From positions 264,482 through 328,481 of the forward strand of contig CAYLRN010000001.1 in assembly GCA_964386385.1 (NCBI GenBank): 64,000 bases of DNA. Reading direction: 5' to 3'. This stretch comes from RUG572 sp964386385 (GTDB lineage: Bacteria > Verrucomicrobiota > Kiritimatiellia > RFP12 > UBA1067). A program made the translations under genes and the position numbers. The notes below the pieces were generated by a model. The model was not told where the DNA came from, did no database searches, and saw only the letters and a program-made list of their open reading frames with translations. Positions within the stretch are counted from its first letter, which is position 1. Each line of letters opens with the position of its first letter. Positions 27,601 through 34,391 of the stretch are shown one piece after another.

Positions 27601-28687
27601 CGCCCTCGACGACAAGCCGCCCCACGGCGTTCGACGCCGCGCCGAGACGGACGCTGTCGCCCTTCGGGCGCGTCGTGAACGTGGCGTTGTCCGCAACCGT
27701 CACAAGCCCCGTCGAGCACTGCGTGGCGCCCATCACGACTGCGGCGTTCGCGTAGAACGTCGCGGAATCGCGAACCCATACCTCGCCCTCGTTGCGGAAG
27801 TTGACCAGCTCCGGCTTCGTGCTGCCGGCGCCGAGGAAGACGCCGTTCGTGACGTCCAGGCGCGACGTGCCGTATAGTTCCACCACGCCGGAGGAACGCC
27901 CGTCGTTCGCCGCCGTCCCGCGGGCGCCGAGGTCCATGGAGTCGGAACTCGCAAGGTAGGCGTCGTTCGTCAGGACGAGCCACGTCCGCCCGGCGCCGGA
28001 GTTCGTGTCCTTCAGGACGATTCCGCGGACGCGGTGGCGGCCGCCGAGGAACGTCGTGCGCGTCGTGCCGTTTCCGCGCTGCACGAACTTTCCGGGCGCA
28101 TCCATCTTCGCGTCGGGGTGGATGAAGAAGTCGACCGTGCCGCCGATCGATCCGTAGTAGAGGTTGTTCCCGAACGAGAACGTCCCGCTCCGGAGGTCGA
28201 AGTCCTGCTTCTCCGCCCCCTGCGACCGCCAGGTGAAGAGGGCGTCGTCGAAGCGCCAGTAGAACGAGACGTTGGCGGCCGTCGGCGCGTTCTCGAAGTT
28301 GAAGACGTGCGAGCCGGTCAGGTTCATGGCGAACGGAGTTCCCCACCAGTGCTGCGCAGAGACGACGCCGCGCTTCTCCCACCACGTCCCCCGCGTGTCG
28401 ATTGTGAGCGCGTGGTCGCCGGCGCCCGTGCCGAGGAAGACCGTACCGGACGAATCGACCAGCCCCTCCTCCGGCACGGTCAGCGTGACGTCGCGGTCCT
28501 GGAAGCTGACGACGCCGTATTTCCCCGCGTCCATCGGCGTGACGCCGCCGGTCCAGTTCGCCGCGTCGGCGTAACTTCCCTCCGCCACGTCCGAACGCCA
28601 TGTCACGCGCCCGTCCGCCTCCACGACGTCGCACCACGCCGCGCACGCGCCGAAGCCGCACAGGAAAACGACTGCCAGTCTGCTCAT
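24620..28687 (-). CDS. Giant exported protein with autotransporter-associated beta-strand repeats
   Basis: An exported protein of 1355 residues. The signal peptide spans about residues 1-19. The whole remainder is predicted beta-helix or beta-solenoid: many repeats of the KTGAGVLTLD or KTGSGTLTVSG type, with DAANWTGG near the start and WTGAVGADWHDTGNWD near residue 690. These match passenger-associated strand repeats (PATR) of adhesins. No C-terminal beta-barrel is seen. Instead the chain ends in RRGGMAVIFR, like the end of the LamG protein. GAGG lies 7 nt before the ATG. The long plus-strand frame antisense to it is a composition artefact. Function as a surface adhesin or glycan-binding protein is inferred. 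Confidence 0.8.
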   Translation of the reverse strand: MSRLAVVFLCGFGACAAWCDVVEADGRVTWRSDVAEGSYADAANWTGGVTPMDAGKYGVVSFQDRDVTLTVPEEGLVDSSGTVFLGTGAGDHALTIDTRGTWWEKRGVVSAQHWWGTPFAMNLTGSHVFNFENAPTAANVSFYWRFDDALFTWRSQGAEKQDFDLRSGTFSFGNNLYYGSIGGTVDFFIHPDAKMDAPGKFVQRGNGTTRTTFLGGRHRVRGIVLKDTNSGAGRTWLVLTNDAYLASSDSMDLGARGTAANDGRSSGVVELYGTSRLDVTNGVFLGAGSTKPELVNFRNEGEVWVRDSATFYANAAVVMGATQCSTGLVTVADNATFTTRPKGDSVRLGAASNAVGRLVVEGDGTFTCGGVLSLGFSGVHAKGYVTLKDRAQASCGTFNGTWIQMARSGDGAMARLEIFDDATLRLGSGSSVEMTMGGTSRAEVALAGNGRLLGSASSFITNRSEHAGCTSLSIVDDALVSLKSIHGAAPGTGEPAMTFVADGGTLALSTATPNVPYLSGCVATLGVGGLTFEASAADMEIDQSFTAAEGAVNAAVRKTGLGALVVRRNSSHPKTVVAEGALCFAGGATRFGNVLEIAQGARLALRDASAAIEADSISFAGDLNVDLPSDLSVDATHPVLRLATPLTDEQFARVVVANPATGRNYEWALSDDRTELSVSVAEATPGALAWTGAVGADWHDTGNWDPAAVPTHNDVATVGRGAEIAVGASAAVGTLAVTAADAVAVSGEGPLYVGAGVDVAADGSAELSVPLRCADGAIAKTGSGTLTVSGDNAGTLFAGWSMAGGVTAFASAAALGADTDLEDALALSNCTFRYSGEAATVVRPWRLDGEFPCIFDISGDLTFDQFRISFAQGDAGVVKTGAGVLTLDVPAGTTTLSTYKNAVRGGNKDVSGTFAPARGEVSGWNGAGQFTILDGALEIRGEGKGLTTVRQEHHALLGGAGWTQTVPAELRLKDVTFVQGSGNGFHMLMDGEVPAGNLGSRLLLEDADMTCNGLYVGYSRTGTSDVLSRPVLSITNGTLNATWNLEIPHGGNFAPVVRVGRGGTLMRSSPTAAGGVTFNHALDARFEDGGLLKVAAPQNLFFGWNATGEVVFARGGGMAVNRFLAQNGDRAAVCAFDGGFAEFTLDGGVSCADRPAKMGLRADAGGCELRVGAGVEHALAMSLQGDGVFTKTGAGTLVLTNDLSVKMVDNLPVYTPKGTQTVLVANAGGVVIAEGALRCVAGTTDANSRFSGTGVLSGDFTTLTLAVEPGAAEALTFEGVTAERVVADFGRADDDPVRSGTTAAVARVATAEAFGAMAWKGVNAGANVSASFAYDADTGLVTATLRRGGMAVIFR

Positions 28688-28746
28688 GCCATGTCCTCTC
28701 GCCTTAGGGGTCAATTCAAAACTCGCTGAAAACTCCGATTGCCACA

Positions 28747-28777
28747 ATTATAACCTATTTTTTTTTTCTCCGGTCAA
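28747..28777 (-). promoter_or_regulatory. Promoter of the giant PATR protein, with A10 in its spacer
   Basis: On the minus strand there is TTGACC, a 19-bp spacer containing GGAG, ten A and TAGGT, then TATAAT. The spacer is longer than optimal, unlike the 16-bp spacer of the sister promoter. The same GGAG-A10-TAG core occurs in both. Confidence 0.7.
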
Positions 28778-28823
28778 ATCATATCGCCGGGAAAATCGCT
28801 TCCCGCCGCCGTGTGTTTCGGGA

Positions 28824-29207
28824 TGCAGAACTCTGATGGCAAAGACGGCGCAATTGCATTCCAGGAACCATGCCATTGGCATTTGGGAGGAGGAGGGGGC
28901 AATGCTGAACTCCGGTGGCAAGGACCGCGCAATTGCATTCCAAGAACCCCGCCATTGGTATTTGGGAGGAGGAGGGGGCAATGCTGAACTCCGGTGGCAA
29001 GGACCGCGCAATTGCATCCCAAGAACCCCGCCATTGGTATTTGGGAGGAGGAGGGGGCAATGCAGAACTCCGGTGCAAGGACGGCGCAATTGCATCCCAG
29101 GAACCATGCCATTGGCATTGGGAAGCGGCGGCCGTCTGCCCTGCCGTTGGCAACCGGAGAAGCGGTTGCGGCGGCAAATGCGCCGTCTTTGCCATCAGAG
29201 TTTTGCA
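28824..29207. repeat. Four 79-bp tandem repeats enclosed by 29-bp inverted repeats, non-coding
   Basis: The landmark GCAATTGCAT recurs at about 28850, 28929, 29008 and 29086, giving a period of 79, 79 and 78 bp. Units differ at only a few positions, and the fourth is shortened. Each of the first three carries a plus-strand G-rich run, GGGAGGAGGAGGGGG. Outer ends at 28824-28852 and 29179-29207 are inverted repeats identical at 28 of 29 positions. A further hairpin with stem GCAACCG lies near 29149-29168. Because 79 is not a multiple of three, short frames across it shift every unit, so coding is unlikely. This fills most of the 537-bp gap between the PATR gene and thiN. Confidence 0.9.
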
Positions 29208-29224
29208 CTGCGTGTCGGCTCGTG

Positions 29225-29884
29225 TCAGCGGCGCGCGGGGAACGGGCGGTAGACGAGCAGGAGGCCGTCCGAGCGAAGCGTGAACCTGGTGGAAACCGCG
29301 CGGTTGTGGACACCTGAATAGAGGCGCGAAAGGTCTACGCCGGCAAGCGGCCATTCGAGCCCGTCGCTCACGGCGCGCGCCGTCCGGTCCGCCGCGAAGA
29401 CGGAGACGGCGCTGCCGGGGACGCAGGTGAACGAGCGCGTTCCGCGCACCGCATCGAAGCGGCCGTGGTTCGTGAAGAGCGCGGTTTCCGGCAGTTCCCC
29501 GGCGAATGAGGCGAAGCGGAAGACGTTGTCGAGCAGATGGTCTTCGCGTCCTCCGCCGGCGCCGACGATTGCGACCTTCCGGCATTCGGGATAGCGGCGG
29601 CGGACGAAGGAGAACGCCTTGGCGAGGTCGTTCGTGTCCTGCTCGCGGACAAGCACGAAGCGCCCGCCAAGTCCCGCGCGCACTTCGTCCGAGGTGGAAT
29701 CGCCATCGCCGACGACGTAGTCCGGCTCGCGTCCGAGGGCGCGCGCGGAGACGACCGCGCCGTCGCAGGCGACGAGCGCCGGCGCGTCGAGGAAAACGCG
29801 CCGCGACTCGCCTTCCGGCAGTTCGCCGTCCGCGAGAATCGCGACTTCAAATTCGTCCGGGGACGGCGCGGCGTTCCGCGTCAT
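29225..29884 (-). CDS. thiN: Thiamine pyrophosphokinase
   Basis: A 219-residue cytoplasmic enzyme that transfers pyrophosphate from ATP to thiamine to form TPP. Family motifs are in order: ACDGAV near residue 38, VGDGDST near 58, QDTNDLAKA near 81 and GAGGGREDH near 107. The C-terminal beta domain that binds thiamine is present. Its ATG overlaps the stop of the HemC-CobA-HemD gene as ATGA, so translation is coupled. TPP is needed by the pyruvate oxidoreductase elsewhere in the window. Confidence 0.92.
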   Translation of the reverse strand: MTRNAAPSPDEFEVAILADGELPEGESRRVFLDAPALVACDGAVVSARALGREPDYVVGDGDSTSDEVRAGLGGRFVLVREQDTNDLAKAFSFVRRRYPECRKVAIVGAGGGREDHLLDNVFRFASFAGELPETALFTNHGRFDAVRGTRSFTCVPGSAVSVFAADRTARAVSDGLEWPLAGVDLSRLYSGVHNRAVSTRFTLRSDGLLLVYRPFPARR

Positions 29885-31929
29885 CGCGCCTCCAATCCGG
29901 CCGCGATACCGACTATGTCGAGGACTTTCGACCGGATGCCGTCCGGCAGCGCCGCGCGCGTCGGGCCGCCCATCACGTACACGCCCTTCCCGTCCAGCGC
30001 GGCGGCGCCGAACGACGAGAGGAACGAGCGCACAGCGGAAGCGGAGGCGAAGAAGACGTCGTCGAACGGCGGCAGGGACGGCGGCGGCGACGGGACGTTG
30101 TCGTACAGCACGACGTCGTCAACCTCCGCACCGGCCGCGCGCAGGGCGTCGGCGACGGCGGATGGCGCAAGGGCGCTTCTGAGGCGCAGCACGCGCCACC
30201 CTGAAAGGTCAAGTTTTCCCATTTCCGCGATCAGCCCGGCGGCGGAGAAGTCGCGCGCGGGCATGACGTCGCTGGAGACTCCGTATCTGCGAAGTTCGGC
30301 GTCCGTCCCGGCGCCGCAGGTGAAGAAGAGCGGAAGCCGCCGCCGGTCGACGCGGCACGTCTCGAAGAAGATCCGCACGGCGCTCGGCGACGTCAGCACA
30401 ATCGCCCGGTAGCGCGAAAGGCCGTCAAGCGCGGAGCGCAGCGCGTCCGTCGGCACGAGGCGGATAAGCGAGCAGGGGACGGGGCGTCCGCCGCGATCCT
30501 CCACGGCAAGCGCGGCCTTCCGCATAACGGCGTCGGAGCACGTCAGAAGCATCCGCCGGCCGGCGAGAGGGCCGAGGCGCGGCCAGTCGCCGGCGGCGGA
30601 CGGGCCGACAACGAAAAGGCCGGGAGAGCCCTCCGAATCGGCGCCGGCGCGTCCGCAGCGGACGTCGTCCAGCGTCCCGCGCCAGACGCGCTCGCAGGGC
30701 GACGCCGCGTCCCAGACGAACGCGCACGGCGTCTCCGGCGAAAGGCCGCCGGCGACCATGCGCTCCGCCTCCGCGGCCGCGACCTTCGTCGCCATGAAAA
30801 GGACGCGCTGCTCGTCGCTGCCTGTCGATCGCGGGGTGTAGACGCGGAAGCCGCACGACTCCCCGCGCTTCGTGAGAAGCATCCCCGTACCCGTCGTCGC
30901 CGCGACGAGAGCGCTCACGCCGGGGCGGACGACAAACGGAATGCGCAGCGCGCACAGGGCGTCCGTCTCCTCCGCAAGCCTTCCGAAAAGCCCCGCGTCG
31001 CCGCCCTTGAGGCGCACGACGCGCCGCCCCTTCCGCGCCTCGTCGCATATGAGCCGCGTGATATCGGCCTGCTTCATCGAATGCGCCCCGCAGCGCTTTC
31101 CAACCCGGACAATACGCGCCCCATCGCGCACCGGGCCGGTCTTAACCACGTCCGCGCCGAGAAGGTCGTCGTACAGCACCACGTCGGCCGCGGCGAGGTC
31201 GCGCGCGCCCTTCACGGTGACGAGCTCCGCGTCGCCGACGCCGGCGGAGACGAAGCGCACGGCCTTGACGAACTCCGCGCGGACGTCCATCAGGCGCGCG
31301 TCCCCTGCGCGGAAGACGACGGCCAGGACGCCCTGAGCCTCCGGCGGCGCAAGCTCCTCCACCGGAATCGGGATTGCGTCGACCGGGCAGTCCGCGCCCC
31401 GCTCGAACCAGTCGGGATAAAGACGCCTCAGTCCGGCCATCGCCATGACGACGGCGTCGAACTTCCCGTCAAGGAGCTGGCCAACCCTGGAATCGATTGC
31501 GCCGCGGATCGGCGCCGGCTCCGCCGATGGGAAGCGGCGTCGCGCATATTCGCCGCGCCGTTCGCTGGAGACGCCGATCCGGCGGATTTCCGAATCCGCC
31601 TCTCCCCTGCGGAAGACAAGGCAGTCGCGCGGGTCTTCGCGGTTCGGAAGCCAGAACCAGTCAAGGTCGTCGGCGATCGCGTCGGGCAGGTCCTTTGCGG
31701 AATGGACGGCGAAGTCGATCGCGCCGGACCTGACGGCCTCGTCCAGGTCGCGCGTGAAGAAGTCGGGCGCACTCCTCTCTATCGGCGTCGCAAGGTCGCG
31801 GTCGCCGGGAGTCTCCACCGGAACGAACTCGCAACGGACGCCGGGAAGCCCGGCCGAAATGAAGTCCATCGCCCACCGTGTCTGTATTCGGCTCAACTTG
31901 CTGCCGCGCGCGCCAACCTTGAAATTCAT
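29881..31929 (-). CDS. Tripartite HemC-CobA-HemD fusion; HemC part lacks domain 3
   Basis: A 682-residue fusion for tetrapyrrole synthesis. Residues 1-222 match hydroxymethylbilane synthase domains 1 and 2: GARGSKLSRIQT, VHSAKDLP with the catalytic aspartate at 80, and a RGAIDSRV to AAGL-like stretch at 142-170. Residues about 226-450 match uroporphyrinogen-III methyltransferase (SAGVGDAELVTVKG, VVRLKGGDAGLFGR, VVRPGVSA). Residues about 455-682 match uroporphyrinogen-III synthase. The HemC domain 3, which holds the cysteine that binds the dipyrromethane cofactor, is absent: the sequence passes straight from VLAVVFRAGD to the methyltransferase. The product would be precorrin-2 for siroheme, feeding the AhbC route. 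The start is leaderless-like. Confidence 0.88.
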   Translation of the reverse strand: MNFKVGARGSKLSRIQTRWAMDFISAGLPGVRCEFVPVETPGDRDLATPIERSAPDFFTRDLDEAVRSGAIDFAVHSAKDLPDAIADDLDWFWLPNREDPRDCLVFRRGEADSEIRRIGVSSERRGEYARRRFPSAEPAPIRGAIDSRVGQLLDGKFDAVVMAMAGLRRLYPDWFERGADCPVDAIPIPVEELAPPEAQGVLAVVFRAGDARLMDVRAEFVKAVRFVSAGVGDAELVTVKGARDLAAADVVLYDDLLGADVVKTGPVRDGARIVRVGKRCGAHSMKQADITRLICDEARKGRRVVRLKGGDAGLFGRLAEETDALCALRIPFVVRPGVSALVAATTGTGMLLTKRGESCGFRVYTPRSTGSDEQRVLFMATKVAAAEAERMVAGGLSPETPCAFVWDAASPCERVWRGTLDDVRCGRAGADSEGSPGLFVVGPSAAGDWPRLGPLAGRRMLLTCSDAVMRKAALAVEDRGGRPVPCSLIRLVPTDALRSALDGLSRYRAIVLTSPSAVRIFFETCRVDRRRLPLFFTCGAGTDAELRRYGVSSDVMPARDFSAAGLIAEMGKLDLSGWRVLRLRSALAPSAVADALRAAGAEVDDVVLYDNVPSPPPSLPPFDDVFFASASAVRSFLSSFGAAALDGKGVYVMGGPTRAALPDGIRSKVLDIVGIAAGLEAR

Positions 31930-31935
31930 GGCGAC

Positions 31936-31941
31936 ATTATA
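31936..31941 (-). promoter_or_regulatory. Extended -10 box of the HemC-CobA-HemD gene, leaderless type
   Basis: On the minus strand it reads TGGTATAAT, followed by 6 nt and then ATG at 31929. Only 12 bp separate it from the divergent -10 box at 31954, so polymerase binding at the two should be mutually exclusive. Confidence 0.65.
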
Positions 31942-31953
31942 CCACGTTTCTGA

Positions 31954-31959
31954 TACAAT
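31954..31959 (+). promoter_or_regulatory. Extended -10 box of the small membrane protein, leaderless type
   Basis: The plus strand reads TGATACAAT, followed by 9 nt and then ATG at 31969. There is no Shine-Dalgarno site in the short interval. Confidence 0.5.
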
Positions 31960-31968
31960 CAGCGGACG

Positions 31969-32406
31969 ATGAAAACAAGAACTTCAATCGCGATTCTGGC
32001 GGCCGCCGCGGTCTCCTCCGCGTCGGCCGCGCCGTCTGCCGTCGGCGGCGGGTCGTTGGAATGGCAGAGCGTCGCCACGTACGCCGCCATTGCCGTGTGC
32101 GCGCTCGCGCTGTTCTGCTTCCTGTGCAAGCTGATCAAACTTCTGTTCGTCATTCTCATGGTTGCGGCCATCGCGGCGGCGATTGTGTTCTACTGCGTAC
32201 GGGCGGGCTATCTGGACGAGAAGGCGGTTGAACGCCTGAACCCGATGAACAGCGAGTCGTTCGTCGATTCCGTGAAGCGCGCGGGCGAATGGGTCGGAGA
32301 CAAGACTCGCTCGACCGTGGAAAAGGCGGTCTCGGAGGCGATGGAGAAAGCCGTCACGCGCGAAGCCCCGTTCACTTCCCCCGCACAGCCGCCGGAAGAG
32401 CCATGA
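31969..32406 (+). CDS. Small membrane protein of unknown function
   Basis: A 145-residue protein with a signal-like N-terminus (to about residue 24) and two adjacent hydrophobic segments around 38-75 (IAVCALALFCFLCKLIKLLF, then a V/A/I-rich stretch), followed by a soluble tail with SVKRAGEWVGDKTRSTVEKA and a Pro-rich end. No family is recognised. Its stop overlaps the rsgA start as ATGA, so they are co-translated. It is divergent from the tetrapyrrole fusion gene across 39 bp. Confidence 0.7.
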   Translation: MKTRTSIAILAAAAVSSASAAPSAVGGGSLEWQSVATYAAIAVCALALFCFLCKLIKLLFVILMVAAIAAAIVFYCVRAGYLDEKAVERLNPMNSESFVDSVKRAGEWVGDKTRSTVEKAVSEAMEKAVTREAPFTSPAQPPEEP

Positions 32407-33401
32407 CCGCCGGCAGGACAGCGGACTGGGGCTACGACGGCGGCCCCCTCGAAAAGGGAGTTCCCGCCCGCGTCGTCGGGACGTGGGGCGACTACTACCG
32501 CGTCGTGTGCGACGCCGGCGAGGGCGTGGCGCGGAAAAAGGCCTCGGCGTACCACAGGGCCGGGGCGGTCGTTCCGACGACGGGCGACTTCGTCGCGCTT
32601 GAATGGAATCCCTGCGGCGAGAGCAGAATACTCGCCACCCTTCCGCGCCGTTCCGACTTCACCCGTTCCGCGTCGGGGTCCGAAGGACGCAAGGCGCAGG
32701 TGATCGCAGTAAACTTCGACGTCCTCTTCTTCCTCATGTCGGCGAACGCGAACTTCAACGTGCGGCGGCTTGAGCGGTTCATGGCGCTCGGCCGCGCGTC
32801 AGGCGCCCCCGTCGTGGCGCTGGTCACGAAGTGCGACCTCCCGGACTTCTCGGAATCCATGCTTGACGAGGCGAAAGCCCACGCCGGCGGTGCGCCGGTC
32901 TTCGCCATCTCGTCGAAGACGGGCGCGGGGATGGACGCGCTGGCGGAATTCGTCCGGCCGCGCAGGACGCTGGCGTTCGTCGGCTCCTCCGGCGTCGGCA
33001 AGAGCTCCCTCGTCAACGCGCTCGCCGGCGAGGAGTGGATGCCGACGCTTGAGATCCGGGAATGCGATGCAAAGGGCCGCCACACCACGACCGAACGCGA
33101 ACTCGTCATGCTTCCGTGCGGGGCGATGGTGATAGACACCCCCGGAATGCGCGAGATCGGGATGTGGGAGGCCGACGGCGGAATCGCGGACGCATTCGCC
33201 GACGTCGAGACGCTCTTCGCCGGCTGCCGCTTCTCGAACTGCCGGCATGAAACGGAGCCGGGCTGCGCGGTCCGCGCCGCCGTCGCCTCCGGCGCGCTGG
33301 CCGCCGAACGATGGGAGGCGTACCGCCGCCTCAAGGCGGAAAGCGCCCGCGAGGAGGAACGCGCGGCCCGCAGGACGAGCCGCCACCGCTTCCGCAAATA
33401 G
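32403..33401 (+). CDS. rsgA: Ribosome small-subunit-dependent GTPase A
   Basis: A 332-residue circularly permuted GTPase that helps mature the 30S subunit. An N-terminal OB domain precedes the G-domain. The motifs appear in permuted order: G4 TKCD near residue 140, then G1 GSSGVGKSSLVNAL near 200 and G3 DTPGMREIG near 245. A C-terminal zinc knuckle has FAGCRFSNCRHETEPGC (Cys-Cys-His-Cys). The start overlaps the stop of the upstream gene. It is followed by a separate promoter for the pilin genes. Confidence 0.95.
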   Translation: MTAGRTADWGYDGGPLEKGVPARVVGTWGDYYRVVCDAGEGVARKKASAYHRAGAVVPTTGDFVALEWNPCGESRILATLPRRSDFTRSASGSEGRKAQVIAVNFDVLFFLMSANANFNVRRLERFMALGRASGAPVVALVTKCDLPDFSESMLDEAKAHAGGAPVFAISSKTGAGMDALAEFVRPRRTLAFVGSSGVGKSSLVNALAGEEWMPTLEIRECDAKGRHTTTERELVMLPCGAMVIDTPGMREIGMWEADGGIADAFADVETLFAGCRFSNCRHETEPGCAVRAAVASGALAAERWEAYRRLKAESAREEERAARRTSRHRFRK

Positions 33402-33428
33402 GCGGACACGCCGCGCGTCCGCTTTTGG

Positions 33429-33434
33429 TATAAT
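33429..33434 (+). promoter_or_regulatory. Extended -10 box for the pilin cassette
   Basis: The plus strand reads TGGTATAAT 28 bp after rsgA. The ATG at 33445 follows 10 nt later, predicting a leader of only a few bases. Confidence 0.55.
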
Positions 33435-33444
33435 GTCAGGCGTC

Positions 33445-33603
33445 ATGGATGGACGAAACGCAAAGCGAGGACAGTCCGCGCTCGAATACGTGCTGGTGTT
33501 CGCGGCGCTGCTCGGCGTCCTGTTCGCATTGAGGCATTTCGCCCTCGCCGCAAAGGCGTCTGCGGAACGCACCGCCGAACTCGTGACCGGAGAATATCCG
33601 TGA
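33445..33603 (+). CDS. Small Flp-like class III pilin
   Basis: A 52-residue protein: a short basic leader (MDGRNAKRGQ) and then SALEYVLVFAALLG, the Gly-Gln-x3-Glu-Tyr type of prepilin peptidase site followed by a hydrophobic helix. That is the pattern of Tad/Flp pilins. An upstream in-frame ATG at 33433 overlaps the -10 box and is less likely. It is the first gene of a five-gene run with the same type of N-terminus. Its GTGA overlap with a possible next start suggests coupling. Confidence 0.7.
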   Translation: MDGRNAKRGQSALEYVLVFAALLGVLFALRHFALAAKASAERTAELVTGEYP

Positions 33604-33638
33604 GCCGCGAAAAACGGATTGCAAGAAAGGAAGCCAGA

Positions 33639-33860
33639 ATGAAGAAGATCGAAAGACGCAAGGGCCAGACGATGGTGGAGTACATCATAATCGTGGCGCT
33701 CATCGCGATATCGCTCATCGCGGTGTTCACCTACTTCGGCAGGGCCACCGGCAAGAAGGTGGCGGGCGCCGCGGCCGCCATCTCCGAGGAGGAGGGCGCG
33801 AAGGCGCAGGCCGCCGTGGACGAAATAGACGAAAGCACGATAAAGAAGCTCGGCGAATGA
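33639..33860 (+). CDS. Flp-type pilin
   Basis: A 73-residue pilin. The leader MKKIERRKG is followed by QTMVEYIIIVALIAISLIAV, the class III prepilin pattern with Glu5 and Tyr6 after the cleavage site. The tail is alanine- and charge-rich. The ATG at 33639 is chosen because GGAAG lies about 8 nt upstream and it gives a normal short leader. A GTG at 33600 overlapping the previous stop is possible. It is probably the major pilin of a Tad-like system. Confidence 0.85.
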   Translation: MKKIERRKGQTMVEYIIIVALIAISLIAVFTYFGRATGKKVAGAAAAISEEEGAKAQAAVDEIDESTIKKLGE

Positions 33861-34381
33861 CCCAGACGAGGACAAGGCGCGGGCAGGCGATGATCGAGAC
33901 GGTCGTCGTCATGTTCTTCCTGTGCCTTGCCTTCTTCTACGCGGGCGACTACGCGAACGCGCTCCTGACGAAGACCGTGATCGCCCACGCGGCGGCGCGC
34001 GGCGCCAGGGCGCGGGCGGTCGGCTTCAACGACTTCATGGTGACGAAGACGGTCCGCATCGCGTCCATGGGCGTCGCCGGGGAATGCCTGACGAAGGAGG
34101 CGAACGGAACTTCCCCGCTTTCCACCGCCGCGCTCGTCAGCCGCTCCGGCGCCTATCTGGAGACGGAGTACGAGGCGGACACGAAGGGGATTCTCGACTT
34201 CGACCTGTGGGACCCGTCCAAGCTCGGATGGACGTGCGCCGAGCCCGGCGGCGACTACGGAGAACTGACGATGAGGGTCTGGCAGAAAAGCCCGGCCCGT
34301 CTCTCCGACCGCGACGGGCCGCTGCGCACCGTCGAGGGAGAGGCCTCCATCGAGAACCACTATCCGCGATACCTTCGCTAG
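33857..34381 (+). CDS. TadE-like minor pseudopilin
   Basis: A 174-residue protein with the leader MTQTRTRRG and the start QAMIETVVVMFFLCLAFFYA, matching the TadE-type site (Gln then Glu at +5). The rest is a soluble domain with two cysteines. ATG overlaps the previous stop as ATGA. It is probably a minor pilin of the same Tad-like pilus. Confidence 0.78.
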   Translation: MTQTRTRRGQAMIETVVVMFFLCLAFFYAGDYANALLTKTVIAHAAARGARARAVGFNDFMVTKTVRIASMGVAGECLTKEANGTSPLSTAALVSRSGAYLETEYEADTKGILDFDLWDPSKLGWTCAEPGGDYGELTMRVWQKSPARLSDRDGPLRTVEGEASIENHYPRYLR

Positions 34382-34391
34382 GAGAGACGCA

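Noticed and set aside
24335..27877. A 1180-codon open frame on the plus strand
   Set aside because: Antisense to the giant PATR protein, with extreme Arg/Ala/Gly content, no signal and no motif.
28748..29107. A proline- and cysteine-rich small protein read through the repeats
   Set aside because: The 79-bp period changes the frame in each unit, so repeats give different peptides, and no ribosome site or conserved motif is present.
28824..29207. A CRISPR array
   Set aside because: Units are 79 bp and adjoin directly with no variable spacers, and there are no cas genes.
29881..31929. Two separate genes (hemC and cobA-hemD) joined by a sequencing error
   Set aside because: The frame is continuous with no stop, start or homopolymer at the junction near residue 225.
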